Notes: a model not told the origin generated them from the sequence alone. A stretch of DNA of 64,000 bases from Nonomuraea aurantiaca (GCF_020215705.1 NZ_JAIWNB010000010.1:1-64000); one strand, 5' to 3'. Positions 53,752-63,042 are shown, counted from the first letter of the stretch. Numbers and translations are program-made.

Positions 53752-55046
53752 AGCCAGCCTCCGGGGTTGTATCCGTGGGCGGCGAGCTCCTCCAGGCAGG
53801 AGACGGGGGCGTGGGGCAGGGCGGTGCCGTCGGGGCCCGGGATGAACACCTCGCTCGACAGGACGCGGCCGTCGCAGCCGTTGACCTCGCGGATGCTGGA
53901 GACGTAGCGCCGCAACGTGCCGCCGCGGCTGTAGTCGTTGCGCTTCTCGACGAAGACCACGAAGTCGATCGCGCCCGCGATGAGCATGTGGGTGGCGTCG
54001 ATCGGCAGCCGCTCGCGGGCCTGCAGAGCGTAGGTGGAGATGCGGTTGAACACCTCCATGCTGGAGTTCGCGTGGATGGTGGACAGGGAGCCGTCGTTGC
54101 CCTGGGTCATCGCGTTGAGCATCGTGACGATCTCGTCGCCGAGCACCTCGCCGACGATCACCCGGCTGGGGTTCATCCGGAGCGACCTCCGGACCAGCTC
54201 GGCCATGCTGATCTCGCCCTGACCCTCGGAGTTGGGCAGGCGCTGTTCGAAGGCGACGACGTTGGGGTGGAGCTCAGGGAACTGGTCGAGGCCGAGCTCC
54301 AGGGCGCGTTCGACGGTGATCAGGCGCTCGTGCGGCGCGATCTCGTTGGCCAGGGCCCTGAGTAGGGTGGTCTTACCGGCGTTCGTGGAGCCGGCGATCA
54401 TGATGTTCTTGCGGGCGCCGACCACCGCGCTGAGGAACCTGCCCACCTCCGGGCTCAGCGTGCCGTTGCCCACGAGGTCCGACATGAACACCTTGCCCAG
54501 ACGGGCCCGGCGGATCGATACGGCCGGCCTCAGCGTGACGTCCATGACGGCGCTCAGCCGCGATCCGTCGGGCAGCCGCAGGTCGAGCTGCGGATTGGCG
54601 GTGTCGAACGGCCTGCTCGACAGCCCCGAGTAGGCCGCCAGGATCTGGATCAGCTCGATGAGCTCGTCGTCGGACTCGGCGACCGGCTCCTGCATGAGCT
54701 CCTGGCCATCGGCGTAGCTGACGAAGACGCGGTCGCAGCCGTTGATGTCGATGTTCTCGACCTCGGTGTCGTCGAGCAGCGGCTGGAGGCGGCCCACCCC
54801 GAACAGCGCGGCGTGGATCCCGGCCGCCAGCGCCTCCTCCTCCTCGACCGTGGGCGGAGTGCGGCCCAGGCCGATCTCGCTGCGCGCGTGCTCCTCCAGG
54901 ACCTGGGAGATCAGCGCTCTGGCGAACTGGCGCTCGTCTTCGCCGGTCATCGAGACCAGGCCGTTGACCTGGTCGAGGCGGCGCTGGTGGGCCAGGCGGT
55001 CGCCGACTTCTTGGCGGAAGCGCTTGACCAGGGAGTGATCGATCAC
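53748..55046 (-). CDS. cpaF: CpaF/TadA pilus assembly ATPase
   Basis: The 432-residue secretion ATPase powers Flp pilus extension. Walker A is GSTNAGKTT (219-227), the Asp box near 240-260 includes ERALELGLDQ, Walker B is RVIVGEVLGDE, and the His box is SLSTIHANSS. An N-terminal helical region (1-90) precedes the ATPase. It starts with GTG. Together with TadB and TadC it forms the core machine. Confidence 0.93.
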   Translation of the reverse strand: MIDHSLVKRFRQEVGDRLAHQRRLDQVNGLVSMTGEDERQFARALISQVLEEHARSEIGLGRTPPTVEEEEALAAGIHAALFGVGRLQPLLDDTEVENIDINGCDRVFVSYADGQELMQEPVAESDDELIELIQILAAYSGLSSRPFDTANPQLDLRLPDGSRLSAVMDVTLRPAVSIRRARLGKVFMSDLVGNGTLSPEVGRFLSAVVGARKNIMIAGSTNAGKTTLLRALANEIAPHERLITVERALELGLDQFPELHPNVVAFEQRLPNSEGQGEISMAELVRRSLRMNPSRVIVGEVLGDEIVTMLNAMTQGNDGSLSTIHANSSMEVFNRISTYALQARERLPIDATHMLIAGAIDFVVFVEKRNDYSRGGTLRRYVSSIREVNGCDGRVLSSEVFIPGPDGTALPHAPVSCLEELAAHGYNPGGWL

Positions 55047-55131
55047 GGGCTGCTCACTCTCGCGAGGACGCGTGTCGTACTCCGGGTTGTACGTAGCGGA
55101 CCTCTCGCGAGGTTGAATGCCATACCGAAAT

Positions 55132-55848
55132 TCATAGGTTGCTCACCAATCGTCCCGCGAGATCGCGTGCCGTCCGGATGAGCAGGCAGCGGTCGAGGCG
55201 CCCGCCCCACTGGCCGCGCAGCAGCTCAGCGCCCTTGGGGTCGTGCGCGAGGCCGTGGACGAACTTGACGCTCGGACCGACGATCCTGCGTACGTCGTCG
55301 ATCGAGGAGCGGTAGTTGCGCGGGTCGGCGATCACGGCCACGCCGTGGGCCTTGGTGATGGACAGGCGCTCGCGCAGGTGGGCGACATGGTCGAGGGTGG
55401 CCCTGGTGAGCAGCACGACCTGCTCGGCCTGCGCCATCAGGTCGCCGAGCTGCGGATGGCCGCCGAGCCGGCCGCAGTCGGCGATCACGTCGGCGTCGGG
55501 GATGGCGGCCAGCGCCCTGCCCAGCGGACCCCACAGCCAGGTCAGCCCGGCCGCCTGCTCGCCGTGGGTGAGCCCGGCCAGCACGTCCAGGCCGCCGACG
55601 ATCTTCTGGGTGTGCTGGTGGATCTGCGCGGGCTCCAGGCCGCGCCGGGCGGTCGCGGCCAGCGTGAGCAGGCCCTTGCCCGGGTTGAGCACGCCGCCGT
55701 CGGCGGCGGGCAGCCGGTAGGCGAGATCGCCGCCCGCGGGGTCGCATTCGGCGAGGAGTACGGGACGCGGCCACACCGCCGCGAGGGCCGTCGCGGCAGT
55801 GGTCACACCAGGCGCGCCCTTGTCGGCGGCCAGTACGATCAGCGCCAC
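55132..55848 (-). CDS. TadZ/CpaE-like ParA-family protein
   Basis: The 238-residue protein begins MALIVLAADKGAPGVTTAAT, a ParA-type deviant Walker A in which the P-loop Lys is replaced by Val. LLAECDPAGGDL corresponds to the A' motif. The family positions Tad machinery at the pole. Loss of the Lys suggests weak or no ATP hydrolysis, but the same change occurs in actinobacterial relatives as I recall. It starts (GTG) one base after the CpaB stop. Confidence 0.82.
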   Translation of the reverse strand: MALIVLAADKGAPGVTTAATALAAVWPRPVLLAECDPAGGDLAYRLPAADGGVLNPGKGLLTLAATARRGLEPAQIHQHTQKIVGGLDVLAGLTHGEQAAGLTWLWGPLGRALAAIPDADVIADCGRLGGHPQLGDLMAQAEQVVLLTRATLDHVAHLRERLSITKAHGVAVIADPRNYRSSIDDVRRIVGPSVKFVHGLAHDPKGAELLRGQWGGRLDRCLLIRTARDLAGRLVSNL

Positions 55849-55849
55849 G

Positions 55850-56515
55850 TCAACTTACTCCGGGCAGGTCGGCCACGGCGATCTCACCGCTGGAGGCGTA
55901 TTGGACGATGGTCTTCGCCGCCGGTGCGTCGACGATCACGGTGATCAGGATGGATCCGCCGGCCCGGCCGCCGTCGCTGACGCTCTCGACGAGAGCGCTC
56001 TGTGCGAGTACGCGGCTTTCCGCCTGGTCGGTGCGGCCGGGGACGTACACGACCTGGACTCGATGGCTTCTGTCCAGGCCCGCTGGGAACTGCCCAGGTT
56101 TCAGGGAGAGGCCCACCTTGGCTTTGCCGGGCACCAGCTCGCTGCTGGCTTTGACGCCCATGTTGTGGGTCAGCAGGGTGCCGGGCACGATCGTGACGGC
56201 CGCGAAGCTCTTCACGACTTCGAACCTCTGTGACCAGGAGACGTAGTCGAGACCGGTGTTGGCGATCTGCACCTCTTCGAGCGCCGCCGGGGTGAACTGC
56301 TGCCCGGCGCCGATCTGCTGGGTGACCCTGATCGCGGAAACGCGGTCGCCGCTGCGCAGCACGAGCAGCGTCGTGGCGAGCGCGCCGCCGAGGATCAGGA
56401 GCACGGCGAGAGCGGCCAGGGCGGGTTTGCGTTCGCGGGGTGGCACGGGGAGCTTGCGCGAAGCAGGGCCGGACAACCCCGCCGTGTTGACGGCAGGCTT
56501 TTCACTGGTCCTCAT
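55850..56515 (-). CDS. cpaB: CpaB/RcpC-like SAF domain protein
   Basis: The 221-residue protein has a cytoplasmic N-terminus (about 1-30), one transmembrane helix (ALAALAVLLILGGALATTLLV) and a SAF domain (about 60-115: SAIRVTQQIGAGQQFTPAAL and PGTLLTHNMGV). RcpC/CpaB proteins act in the pilus periplasmic or wall passage. I choose the ATG at 56515 because GGGAG lies nine bases upstream and a palindrome covers the region before it; a start at 56602 would add 29 unrelated residues. It is first in the operon. Confidence 0.82.
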   Translation of the reverse strand: MRTSEKPAVNTAGLSGPASRKLPVPPRERKPALAALAVLLILGGALATTLLVLRSGDRVSAIRVTQQIGAGQQFTPAALEEVQIANTGLDYVSWSQRFEVVKSFAAVTIVPGTLLTHNMGVKASSELVPGKAKVGLSLKPGQFPAGLDRSHRVQVVYVPGRTDQAESRVLAQSALVESVSDGGRAGGSILITVIVDAPAAKTIVQYASSGEIAVADLPGVS

Positions 56516-56533
56516 GGGTGGGGGGCTCCCATT

Positions 56534-56551
56534 GTGAATTGTCGAATTCAC
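56534..56551. promoter_or_regulatory. Perfect palindrome over the Tad operon start
   Basis: GTGAATT-GTCG-AATTCAC. A CATAAT box lies immediately upstream on the minus strand (56555-56560), so the palindrome spans the predicted transcription start: a likely repressor site. Confidence 0.6.
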
Positions 56552-56554
56552 GCC

Positions 56555-56560
56555 ATTATG
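56555..56560 (-). promoter_or_regulatory. Predicted -10 of the Tad operon
   Basis: CATAAT on the minus strand, 40 bases before the CpaB ATG and next to the palindrome. Confidence 0.45.
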
Positions 56561-56968
56561 TGCACCCGCCGGTGGGGGCGGGGCTGGAATGCGAGGAACC
56601 ATGCTCGTTTCGCAGGTGGCGCGATGTCAACAAGAAATAATCAATGCCTATTGTTTACAGTGAGTTGACCTGGGTGGTTTTTCGGGATAAGCGCGGCGAT
56701 GTCGAGACAGAGCGGGGTTATTTCGCGAACTTGGCGTTGCTGACGTGGGGCGATCCCCCGCGCCTCTTTTTTCACACCATCCCCTCGCTTAACATGTGAT
56801 GGCCACCGAGCCCTAAATGGGCATCCAAATCGACTACTTTCCACAGGCCGTAATTGCCGTCCGCGGTTATCCACAGGTCGGCCCATCCATGCCATTGCCG
56901 ACAACCGCCGGACCTACCCTTTGTTCTGGCGTTACCTTTGCGCCCAGGCCCGATCGAGGAGACGGCAC
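56561..56968. other. Divergent intergenic region with two DnaA-box-like direct repeats
   Basis: These 408 bases hold no supported gene. TTATCCACA at 56867-56875 and TTTCCACA at 56838-56845, both followed by GG, lie 29 bp apart in the same direction. Too few for a replication origin; they may be incidental. The promoter of the FtsK-like gene should lie to their right. Confidence 0.4.
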
Positions 56969-59900
56969 ATGCGGATCATGCTCACCGTGCTCGGCGAGCA
57001 AGGCGATCGTGACGTTGTGATCGAGGGTGACAACGGCGCCACGGTGGCAAGGGTGAGTGAAGCCCTCAGCGGTCAGGCACCGCTGGCCGAGGTCGTCCGC
57101 CTGCCCAGGGCACGCGCCCCCTACGGCATGTCGGCTCCCGACCCCGGCGCCCGCCTCTCGGCGCGGCACACCCGGCCCGGCGGATCGTCCGAGTCCGGCC
57201 GGTTCGACGCCCCCCACCCCCCTGACGTCCCGGGCGCCCGCGATCCTGATCGGCGTGACGTCGGCGGCGCGTCCATCCGGGATCGGGGCGACGGGCTTGG
57301 CAGGTCGGGCGATGGGTTCGGCCGGGCGGGCGCCGTGCTCTGGCGCAACGGGCGGCCGCTCGACCCGCGCGCCCTGGCCGGGGCGGTGCTGCGCGACGGC
57401 GACAAGGTCACCCTCGACGCCCACCTCGCCCGCGCCACCCTCATCGAGGAGCCCGGCGGCGTGGCCGAGGTGCGGGTGGTGGGCGGCCCGGCGGCGGGCG
57501 CCGTTCACCGGCTGGGCCTGGGCGTGCATGCCATCGGATCCGACCCGATGTGCGCGATGACCGTCGCCGACCCGTCCCTCGCCCCCGAGGCCGCCATCCT
57601 GCGCGTCACCCCCGACGCGATCACGGTCGAGCCGGCCCGGCACCGGGCGCCCCAGCAGACGCAGCGCCTCAAGCTCAAGGGCCGGTGGGCCGACGAGGTC
57701 GCCGAGCTCACCGCCCGGGTCGCCGAGCGCGAGGCGGCCGAGGCGGAGCCCGTCCACTACGAGCCCCCCGAGCTGGCCGCCCGGCCACTCACCGAAGCCG
57801 TCGACTGGGCCGAGCACACGCTGCTGACCTGCGGTTCCTCGGTGTTCACGCTGACCGCGATCGAGCCGCAGGACGCGCACCTGGCGCCTCTCCCGGAGGG
57901 CGGCGTCGCCTACAACCGGCCGCCGCGGCTGCGCAGGCCGGAGCCCGAGCGCACCTTCGAACGACCCCTGGAGCCCACCCGCGCCGAGGGGATGCGCCTG
58001 CAGCTGCTGGCGGCGCTCCTGCCCGCGGTTATGGGCCTCACGCTGGCCTATGTCATGCGTCAGCCCTACTACTTGCTCATCGCCCTGATGACCCCCCTCA
58101 TCATGATCGGGCAGTGGTGGAGTGACCGCCGGCACGGCAAGAAGCAGCACAGGAAGGCCGCCAAGAAATACAAAGAGCGCCTGGAGGCGTACGAGCTGGC
58201 GGTCGAGCAGGCCAGGGCCGAGGACGAGCTGATCCGCCGATCCGACGCGCCCGACCCGGCCCAGGTGCTGCTCACCGCTACCGGCCCGCGCAGGCGGCTG
58301 TGGGAGCGCCGCATCCATGATCCCGACGCGCTGCGGCTCAGGGTCGGGCTGGCCGACCTCCCGGCCAACCTGGAGCTGTCCGAGGAGAAGGGCGGCGCGA
58401 TCCCCCCGCCGATCTGCCGGTCCGTGCCGGTGGCTCTGGCCATGCGCCGGCTCGGCGTGGCGGGTGTCACCGGCCCGCGCGACACCGCGACCGGCCTGAC
58501 CGGCTGGCTGATCGGCCAGGCCGCGACCCTGCACAGCCCCCGCGACCTGGCCATCGTGGTCCTGTCCGCGCACGCCGACGGCGAGCGCCGCTGGGGCTGG
58601 GTCCGCTGGCTGCCGCACTGCGCCCCGCGCGGCGGCGAGGACTGCGTGGCCCTGGTCGGCACCGACCCGGAATCCGCCGCCCACCGCGTCGCCGAGCTGG
58701 CCGCCCTCATCGACGAACGCCAGAACACCGCCATCCCCGAGCTCGGCAAGATCCCCACCGGCTGGGACGACCTGGGCGGGCCTGAGACACCGGCTCTGAC
58801 CTCCTACGACGTACGCCCCTACGACGTCCTCGTCGTGCTCGACGGCGCCCAGGTCCTGCGCGGCCTGCCCGGCATGCCGCAGATCCTGCGCCAGGGCCCC
58901 CGGTCGGGCGTCTTCACCCTCGCCATCGACGACGACCAGCGCCTGCTCCCCGAGGAGTGCGCCACCGTCGCCGCGTGCGCCGCGGACGGTCAGGTGCGCC
59001 TCCTCGGCGGCGGTCTGGAGGTCATCGGCCCGGTGCTGGCCGACCTGGTCTCACCGTCGTGGTGCGACCGCGTGGCCAGGGCGCTCGGCCCGATCCGTGA
59101 CGTGAGCAGGGACGACCCGGCCGGCCACCTCCCCGAGGCGGTCCGCCTCCTCGACCTCCTGAGCCTGCCCGCCCCCTCCGGTCACGACCTCGCCACCCGC
59201 TGGCACGGCCACGGCTCCACGAAGGCGGTCATCGGTATCGGCCCCGACGGCCCGTTCTCCGTCGACCTGAGGGTGGACGGTCCGCACGGCCTGATCGCCG
59301 GCACCACGGGCGCGGGCAAGTCGGAGCTGCTGCAGACGCTCATCTGCTCGCTGGCGGTGGCCAACCGGCCGGACCAGCTGACGTTCGTGCTGGTCGACTA
59401 CAAGGGCGGGGCCGCGTTCAAGGAATGTGTACGGCTGCCGCACACGGTCGGCATGGTCAGCGACCTCGACGGCCACCTGACGCAGCGGGCCCTCGACTCC
59501 CTGGCCGCCGAGATCCGGCGCCGCGAACGCCTGCTGCTGGCCGCGGGCGCCAAGGACATCGACGACTACACCGGCGAGCCGCTGCCCAGGCTCGTGCTGA
59601 TCATCGACGAGTTCGCGGCCCTGGTGGCCGAGCTGCCCGACTTCGTCAACGGCCTGGTCGACATCGCCCGCAGGGGCCGTTCGCTCGGCATCCACCTGAT
59701 CCTGGCCACCCAGCGGCCGGCGGGCGTGGTCACGGCCGACATCCAGGCTAACACCTCGCTGCGGATCGCGCTCCGGGTCACGGAGCCCGCCGAGTCCTCC
59801 GACGTCATCGACCTGCCGGACGCGGCGCACATCTCCAAGTCGACGCCTGGCCGGTGCTACGTGAAGTCGGGGGTGGGGGCCGCGGCGGCCGTACAGACGG

Positions 59901-62173
59901 CGCGGGTGGGCGGCAGGAGCCCGGTGGCGAGCGCGTCACTCAGAGCCGACCCGACGGGCGCGGGCGCGACACTCGGCCCAGGCGCGATGCTCAGCCCTGG
60001 CCGCTTGGCGGGTGCGGGCGGTCAGCTGCGGGTGGTCGACGTGGACTGGCGGTCCTTGGGCCGGGCGCTGCCGCCACTGCCGGAGCCGCCGGAGGGGTCG
60101 ACGATCACCGACCTCACCATCCTCGCCGACGCCCTCATCGAGGCCGCGCGCCTGACCGGCGTACCGGAGCAACCGAGCCCTTGGCTGGAGCCGCTGCCCT
60201 CGGCCGTGACCCTCGACGAGGTCACCACTGCCTTGTCGGCTGGGCCGCGTTCCGGATCAGGGACATTCGCCGAAGTCGGTCCGCTGGCCTTCGGGATGAT
60301 CGATCGACCCTGGGCGCAGGACCGGCGCCCGCTCGCGCTGGACCTGGCCCAGGGCGGCCACCTGCTGATCGCGGGAGCCGCCCGCAGCGGCAGATCCACC
60401 GCGCTACGGACGATCGCGGGCGCCATCGCCGCACAGGCCTCCCCGGCCGACGTCCACCTGCACGCCATCGACTGCGGATCGGGCGCGCTGCTCCCGCTGA
60501 TGGCCATGCCGCACTGTGGCGCTGTCGTCACCCGCGACCAACTCGACCGCGTCGAACGCCTGCTGTCCCGCCTCCGCGCCGAGGTGGGCCGTCGCCAGCA
60601 ACTGCTCGCCGAGGCCGGACACGCCTCACTGGCCGAATACCGCCAGGCGGGCCACCGCCTCCCCTGGCTGGTGCTCATGGTCGACCGCTGGGAGGGCTAT
60701 GTGGCGGCCTTCGAGGGCTACGACTACGGCCGCCTCACGGAGTCGCTCCTGCAACTCCTCAGAGAGGGTCCGGCGGTGGGGCTGCGGGCGGTGGTGACGG
60801 GCGACCGTTCGTGCCTGCTCGGCCAGGTCTCCACGGTCTTCGACGACCGCCTCCTCCTCCGCCTGGCGGACCCGGCCGACTACGGGCTGGCCGGCCTGCC
60901 GATGAAGGGCCTGCCCGCGTCGATGCCCGCCGGCCGCGCCCTCTCGATCGGCGAACACGGCATCATCGAGAGCCAGATCGCCCTCCTGACCCACGACCCG
61001 TCGGGCCCCGCCCAGGTGGCCGCCCTCCAGTCTCTCGCCCGCGCCGCGGCCCCGCTCCGCAGCGTCCCGACGTACGCATCCACCGCGACACCCGCGAGAG
61101 CCATCCCCCAGCCCACTGCGACCACCTCTGCGACCTCTGCGACAAACCACCGTGAAGCCCTGGTGGGCGCCCCGGACGGCCCATCAGGCGGCACGTCGAG
61201 AGGGATCTCGGGCAGCGCGGCCTCACCATACGGCGACCTCCCGGACGGCGTTCCGGACGGCGTTCCGAGCAGCATGTCAGGCGGTGCCGCGGGCAGCGCG
61301 GGCGCTTCAACCAGCGACGCGGACGGCACCTCAAGCGGCATCTCAGGGGGCATCTCAAGCGGCAACATCTCAGGCGGCGCGTCAGGTGGTGACTTCCGGG
61401 GCGGCCTGCCAGAGGGCGTGGGCGGAAGGGGCCGGTCGACTCGGCTGGGACGCGGCGCGTGGCTCTGGGAGGGAGAGCCGCCACTGCGCGTCGACGCACT
61501 TCCCATGCGCATCACCGCCGGCCAGGCCATGGACCTGGAGCCGAACTTCCCCCACCCCTCGCCCCTGTGGGCATTGATCGGCGCAGGCGGCGACGCCCTG
61601 GCTCCGATGGGCCTGGACCTCCTCGCCTACGGCCCCGGCGCCGTCGTCGCCGGACCGGCCCGCTCCGGTCGCTCCTCGGTGCTGGTGACGGCCGCCAGGT
61701 CGCTCATCTCGTACGGCACGCCGGTCATCGCCATCGCTCCTCGTCGTAGCCCGCTACGTACGCTGGAGGGCGCCCTCGCCATCCTCGGCGGAGACGGAGC
61801 GGGACTGCAGGAGCTGCTCGCCGACCGCGACCGCTACGTGGTGATCGTGGACGACGCCGAGCTGATCAACCCGGACTCACCCCTCGGGACGGTCCTGGAA
61901 GAGGTCCTCCGATCAGGCCGGGACGGCGACCACGGCCTCATCATCGCGGGTGCGACAGGCGACCTGGCGACGGCCTATCGCGGCTTCGTCGCCGAAACCC
62001 GAAAATCGCGCACCGGCGTACTCCTGTCGGTGCAGAGCCCGGCTGACGGCGACCTGTTCACGGTCCGCCTACCACGCGGCGCCGTCGGAGGGCCCCCGGG
62101 ACGCGGCCTGCTGATCACCATGGGCAACACGACTCCCATCCAAGCGGCCATCTCGGACACCGGTCCGCCGTAG
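56969..62173 (+). CDS. EssC/EccC-like FtsK/SpoIIIE ATPase with FHA domain
   Basis: The 1,734-residue protein has an N-terminal region with an FHA-like domain (about 160-230: AGAVHRLGLGVHAIGSDP), two transmembrane helices (about 345-383) and three FtsK/SpoIIIE ATPase domains. Domain 1 has Walker A GTTGAGKS (778-785) and an intact Walker B, VLIIDEF (about 876-882). Domains 2 and 3 have Walker A GAARSGRS (1136-1143) and GPARSGRS (1562-1569) with Arg for Lys. A Gly/Ser-rich linker of about 120 residues (about 1370-1490) joins domains 2 and 3. The order matches EssC of type VII secretion, but no WXG100, EccB, EccD or mycosin gene is near. Start: ATG 56969, GGAG upstream. Confidence 0.85.
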   Translation: MRIMLTVLGEQGDRDVVIEGDNGATVARVSEALSGQAPLAEVVRLPRARAPYGMSAPDPGARLSARHTRPGGSSESGRFDAPHPPDVPGARDPDRRDVGGASIRDRGDGLGRSGDGFGRAGAVLWRNGRPLDPRALAGAVLRDGDKVTLDAHLARATLIEEPGGVAEVRVVGGPAAGAVHRLGLGVHAIGSDPMCAMTVADPSLAPEAAILRVTPDAITVEPARHRAPQQTQRLKLKGRWADEVAELTARVAEREAAEAEPVHYEPPELAARPLTEAVDWAEHTLLTCGSSVFTLTAIEPQDAHLAPLPEGGVAYNRPPRLRRPEPERTFERPLEPTRAEGMRLQLLAALLPAVMGLTLAYVMRQPYYLLIALMTPLIMIGQWWSDRRHGKKQHRKAAKKYKERLEAYELAVEQARAEDELIRRSDAPDPAQVLLTATGPRRRLWERRIHDPDALRLRVGLADLPANLELSEEKGGAIPPPICRSVPVALAMRRLGVAGVTGPRDTATGLTGWLIGQAATLHSPRDLAIVVLSAHADGERRWGWVRWLPHCAPRGGEDCVALVGTDPESAAHRVAELAALIDERQNTAIPELGKIPTGWDDLGGPETPALTSYDVRPYDVLVVLDGAQVLRGLPGMPQILRQGPRSGVFTLAIDDDQRLLPEECATVAACAADGQVRLLGGGLEVIGPVLADLVSPSWCDRVARALGPIRDVSRDDPAGHLPEAVRLLDLLSLPAPSGHDLATRWHGHGSTKAVIGIGPDGPFSVDLRVDGPHGLIAGTTGAGKSELLQTLICSLAVANRPDQLTFVLVDYKGGAAFKECVRLPHTVGMVSDLDGHLTQRALDSLAAEIRRRERLLLAAGAKDIDDYTGEPLPRLVLIIDEFAALVAELPDFVNGLVDIARRGRSLGIHLILATQRPAGVVTADIQANTSLRIALRVTEPAESSDVIDLPDAAHISKSTPGRCYVKSGVGAAAAVQTARVGGRSPVASASLRADPTGAGATLGPGAMLSPGRLAGAGGQLRVVDVDWRSLGRALPPLPEPPEGSTITDLTILADALIEAARLTGVPEQPSPWLEPLPSAVTLDEVTTALSAGPRSGSGTFAEVGPLAFGMIDRPWAQDRRPLALDLAQGGHLLIAGAARSGRSTALRTIAGAIAAQASPADVHLHAIDCGSGALLPLMAMPHCGAVVTRDQLDRVERLLSRLRAEVGRRQQLLAEAGHASLAEYRQAGHRLPWLVLMVDRWEGYVAAFEGYDYGRLTESLLQLLREGPAVGLRAVVTGDRSCLLGQVSTVFDDRLLLRLADPADYGLAGLPMKGLPASMPAGRALSIGEHGIIESQIALLTHDPSGPAQVAALQSLARAAAPLRSVPTYASTATPARAIPQPTATTSATSATNHREALVGAPDGPSGGTSRGISGSAASPYGDLPDGVPDGVPSSMSGGAAGSAGASTSDADGTSSGISGGISSGNISGGASGGDFRGGLPEGVGGRGRSTRLGRGAWLWEGEPPLRVDALPMRITAGQAMDLEPNFPHPSPLWALIGAGGDALAPMGLDLLAYGPGAVVAGPARSGRSSVLVTAARSLISYGTPVIAIAPRRSPLRTLEGALAILGGDGAGLQELLADRDRYVVIVDDAELINPDSPLGTVLEEVLRSGRDGDHGLIIAGATGDLATAYRGFVAETRKSRTGVLLSVQSPADGDLFTVRLPRGAVGGPPGRGLLITMGNTTPIQAAISDTGPP

Positions 62174-62254
62174 AACCGGGCGGACCAGACCTCCGGCTGA
62201 ACGTCAGGCACCTCGGTGTCAGGGTGCCCTTCACCCCGGGACGTAGGTGTATGG

Positions 62255-62374
62255 GTGCACGCGCGCCTCCTTCGCCCCCCACTTCGGTGCACGGCCGCCT
62301 TCACGCCCTACCTGGCTGCACGGCCGCCTTTCACGCCCTATCTGGAGGCACGGGTGGCCTTCACCCCCACCGAG
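62255..62374. repeat. Four degenerate ~31-bp tandem repeats
   Basis: Units begin at 62255, 62287, 62317 and 62348; the core is GCACGGCCGCCTTCACGCCC followed by TAYCTGG. They lie between the FtsK-like gene and the tetR promoter. A frame through them encodes repeated FTPYL, but no start signal supports translation. Confidence 0.65.
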
Positions 62375-62392
62375 GCCAGAGCGGAGGGCATA

Positions 62393-62413
62393 TTGCACTG
62401 ATCTGTCCAAAAC
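62393..62413 (+). promoter_or_regulatory. Operator-like element before tetR, copy 1
   Basis: A 21-bp element starting TTGCACTG and ending AAAAC matches 63222-63242 at 17 of 21 positions. It covers the -35 and spacer region of tetR (TACCGT -10 at 62418-62423, six bases before the ATG). Confidence 0.55.
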
Positions 62414-62417
62414 GTGC

Positions 62418-62423
62418 TACCGT
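62418..62423 (+). promoter_or_regulatory. Predicted -10 box of leaderless tetR
   Basis: TACCGT lies six bases before the ATG of the TetR gene. Confidence 0.45.
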
Positions 62424-62429
62424 CGCGGT

Positions 62430-63005
62430 ATGGCGCGACCGAGGGAGTTTGAAGAGGAGCGGGCGATCGAGGCGGCCATGCGGGCATTCTGGAGCGCCGG
62501 CTACGAAGGGACCTCGACCCAGGACCTGTGTGAGGCCACCGGGCTGGGGCGGAGCAGCATCTACAACACGTTCAAGAGCAAGCATGATCTGTTCGACAAG
62601 GCCCTGCGGCGCTACATGGACAGCAAGACCGCCTCGCTGATGGAGCTGCTCGAAGGGGAGCTTCCAGTTCGGGAGAAGGTGCGGGCTCTGTTGTGGCAGG
62701 CCGTCGATGTTGAGACCGGGGATCCGGTCGGGTGTCTCGTGGTCAACTCGCTGGTGGAGTTGGCGCCGCGAGATCCGGAGGTGGCCGAACAGCTTCGGCG
62801 GGACGGTGAGCGGCGGCTGGGGGCGCTCCGGGCGGCATTTGAGCTCGGACAGAGCCGAGGCGAGTTGGAGGCCGATAGGGATCCGGCCGCGCTGGCGCAT
62901 TTCGTGGTCGCGGCGATCAGTGGCATGCGGGTGATGGCGCGCGGGGGTTCGGATCGAGAGGCGTTGGAGTCGGTCGCGAAGACCACGCTCGACGCGCTTC
63001 TCTGA
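62430..63005 (+). CDS. TetR family regulator of the adjacent MFS gene
   Basis: The 191-residue regulator has an N-terminal HTH (about 8-55: AFWSAGYEGTSTQDLCEATG then GRSSIYNTFKSKHDLF) and a C-terminal domain with CLVVNSLVELAPRD, of the TetR_C_6/AcrR-like sort seen in many pump regulators. The ATG at 62430 has TACCGT six bases upstream, so it is probably leaderless. The shared 21-bp element before itself and before the MFS gene is the probable operator. Confidence 0.9.
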   Translation: MARPREFEEERAIEAAMRAFWSAGYEGTSTQDLCEATGLGRSSIYNTFKSKHDLFDKALRRYMDSKTASLMELLEGELPVREKVRALLWQAVDVETGDPVGCLVVNSLVELAPRDPEVAEQLRRDGERRLGALRAAFELGQSRGELEADRDPAALAHFVVAAISGMRVMARGGSDREALESVAKTTLDALL

Positions 63006-63042
63006 CGCCGCCTGACGCAGCTGCGCGCGAGCAACCCGAGGC

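Noticed and set aside
56838..56875. DnaA-box-like sites as a replication origin
   Set aside because: Only two imperfectly matching sites; no dnaA, dnaN or AT-rich unwinding region nearby.
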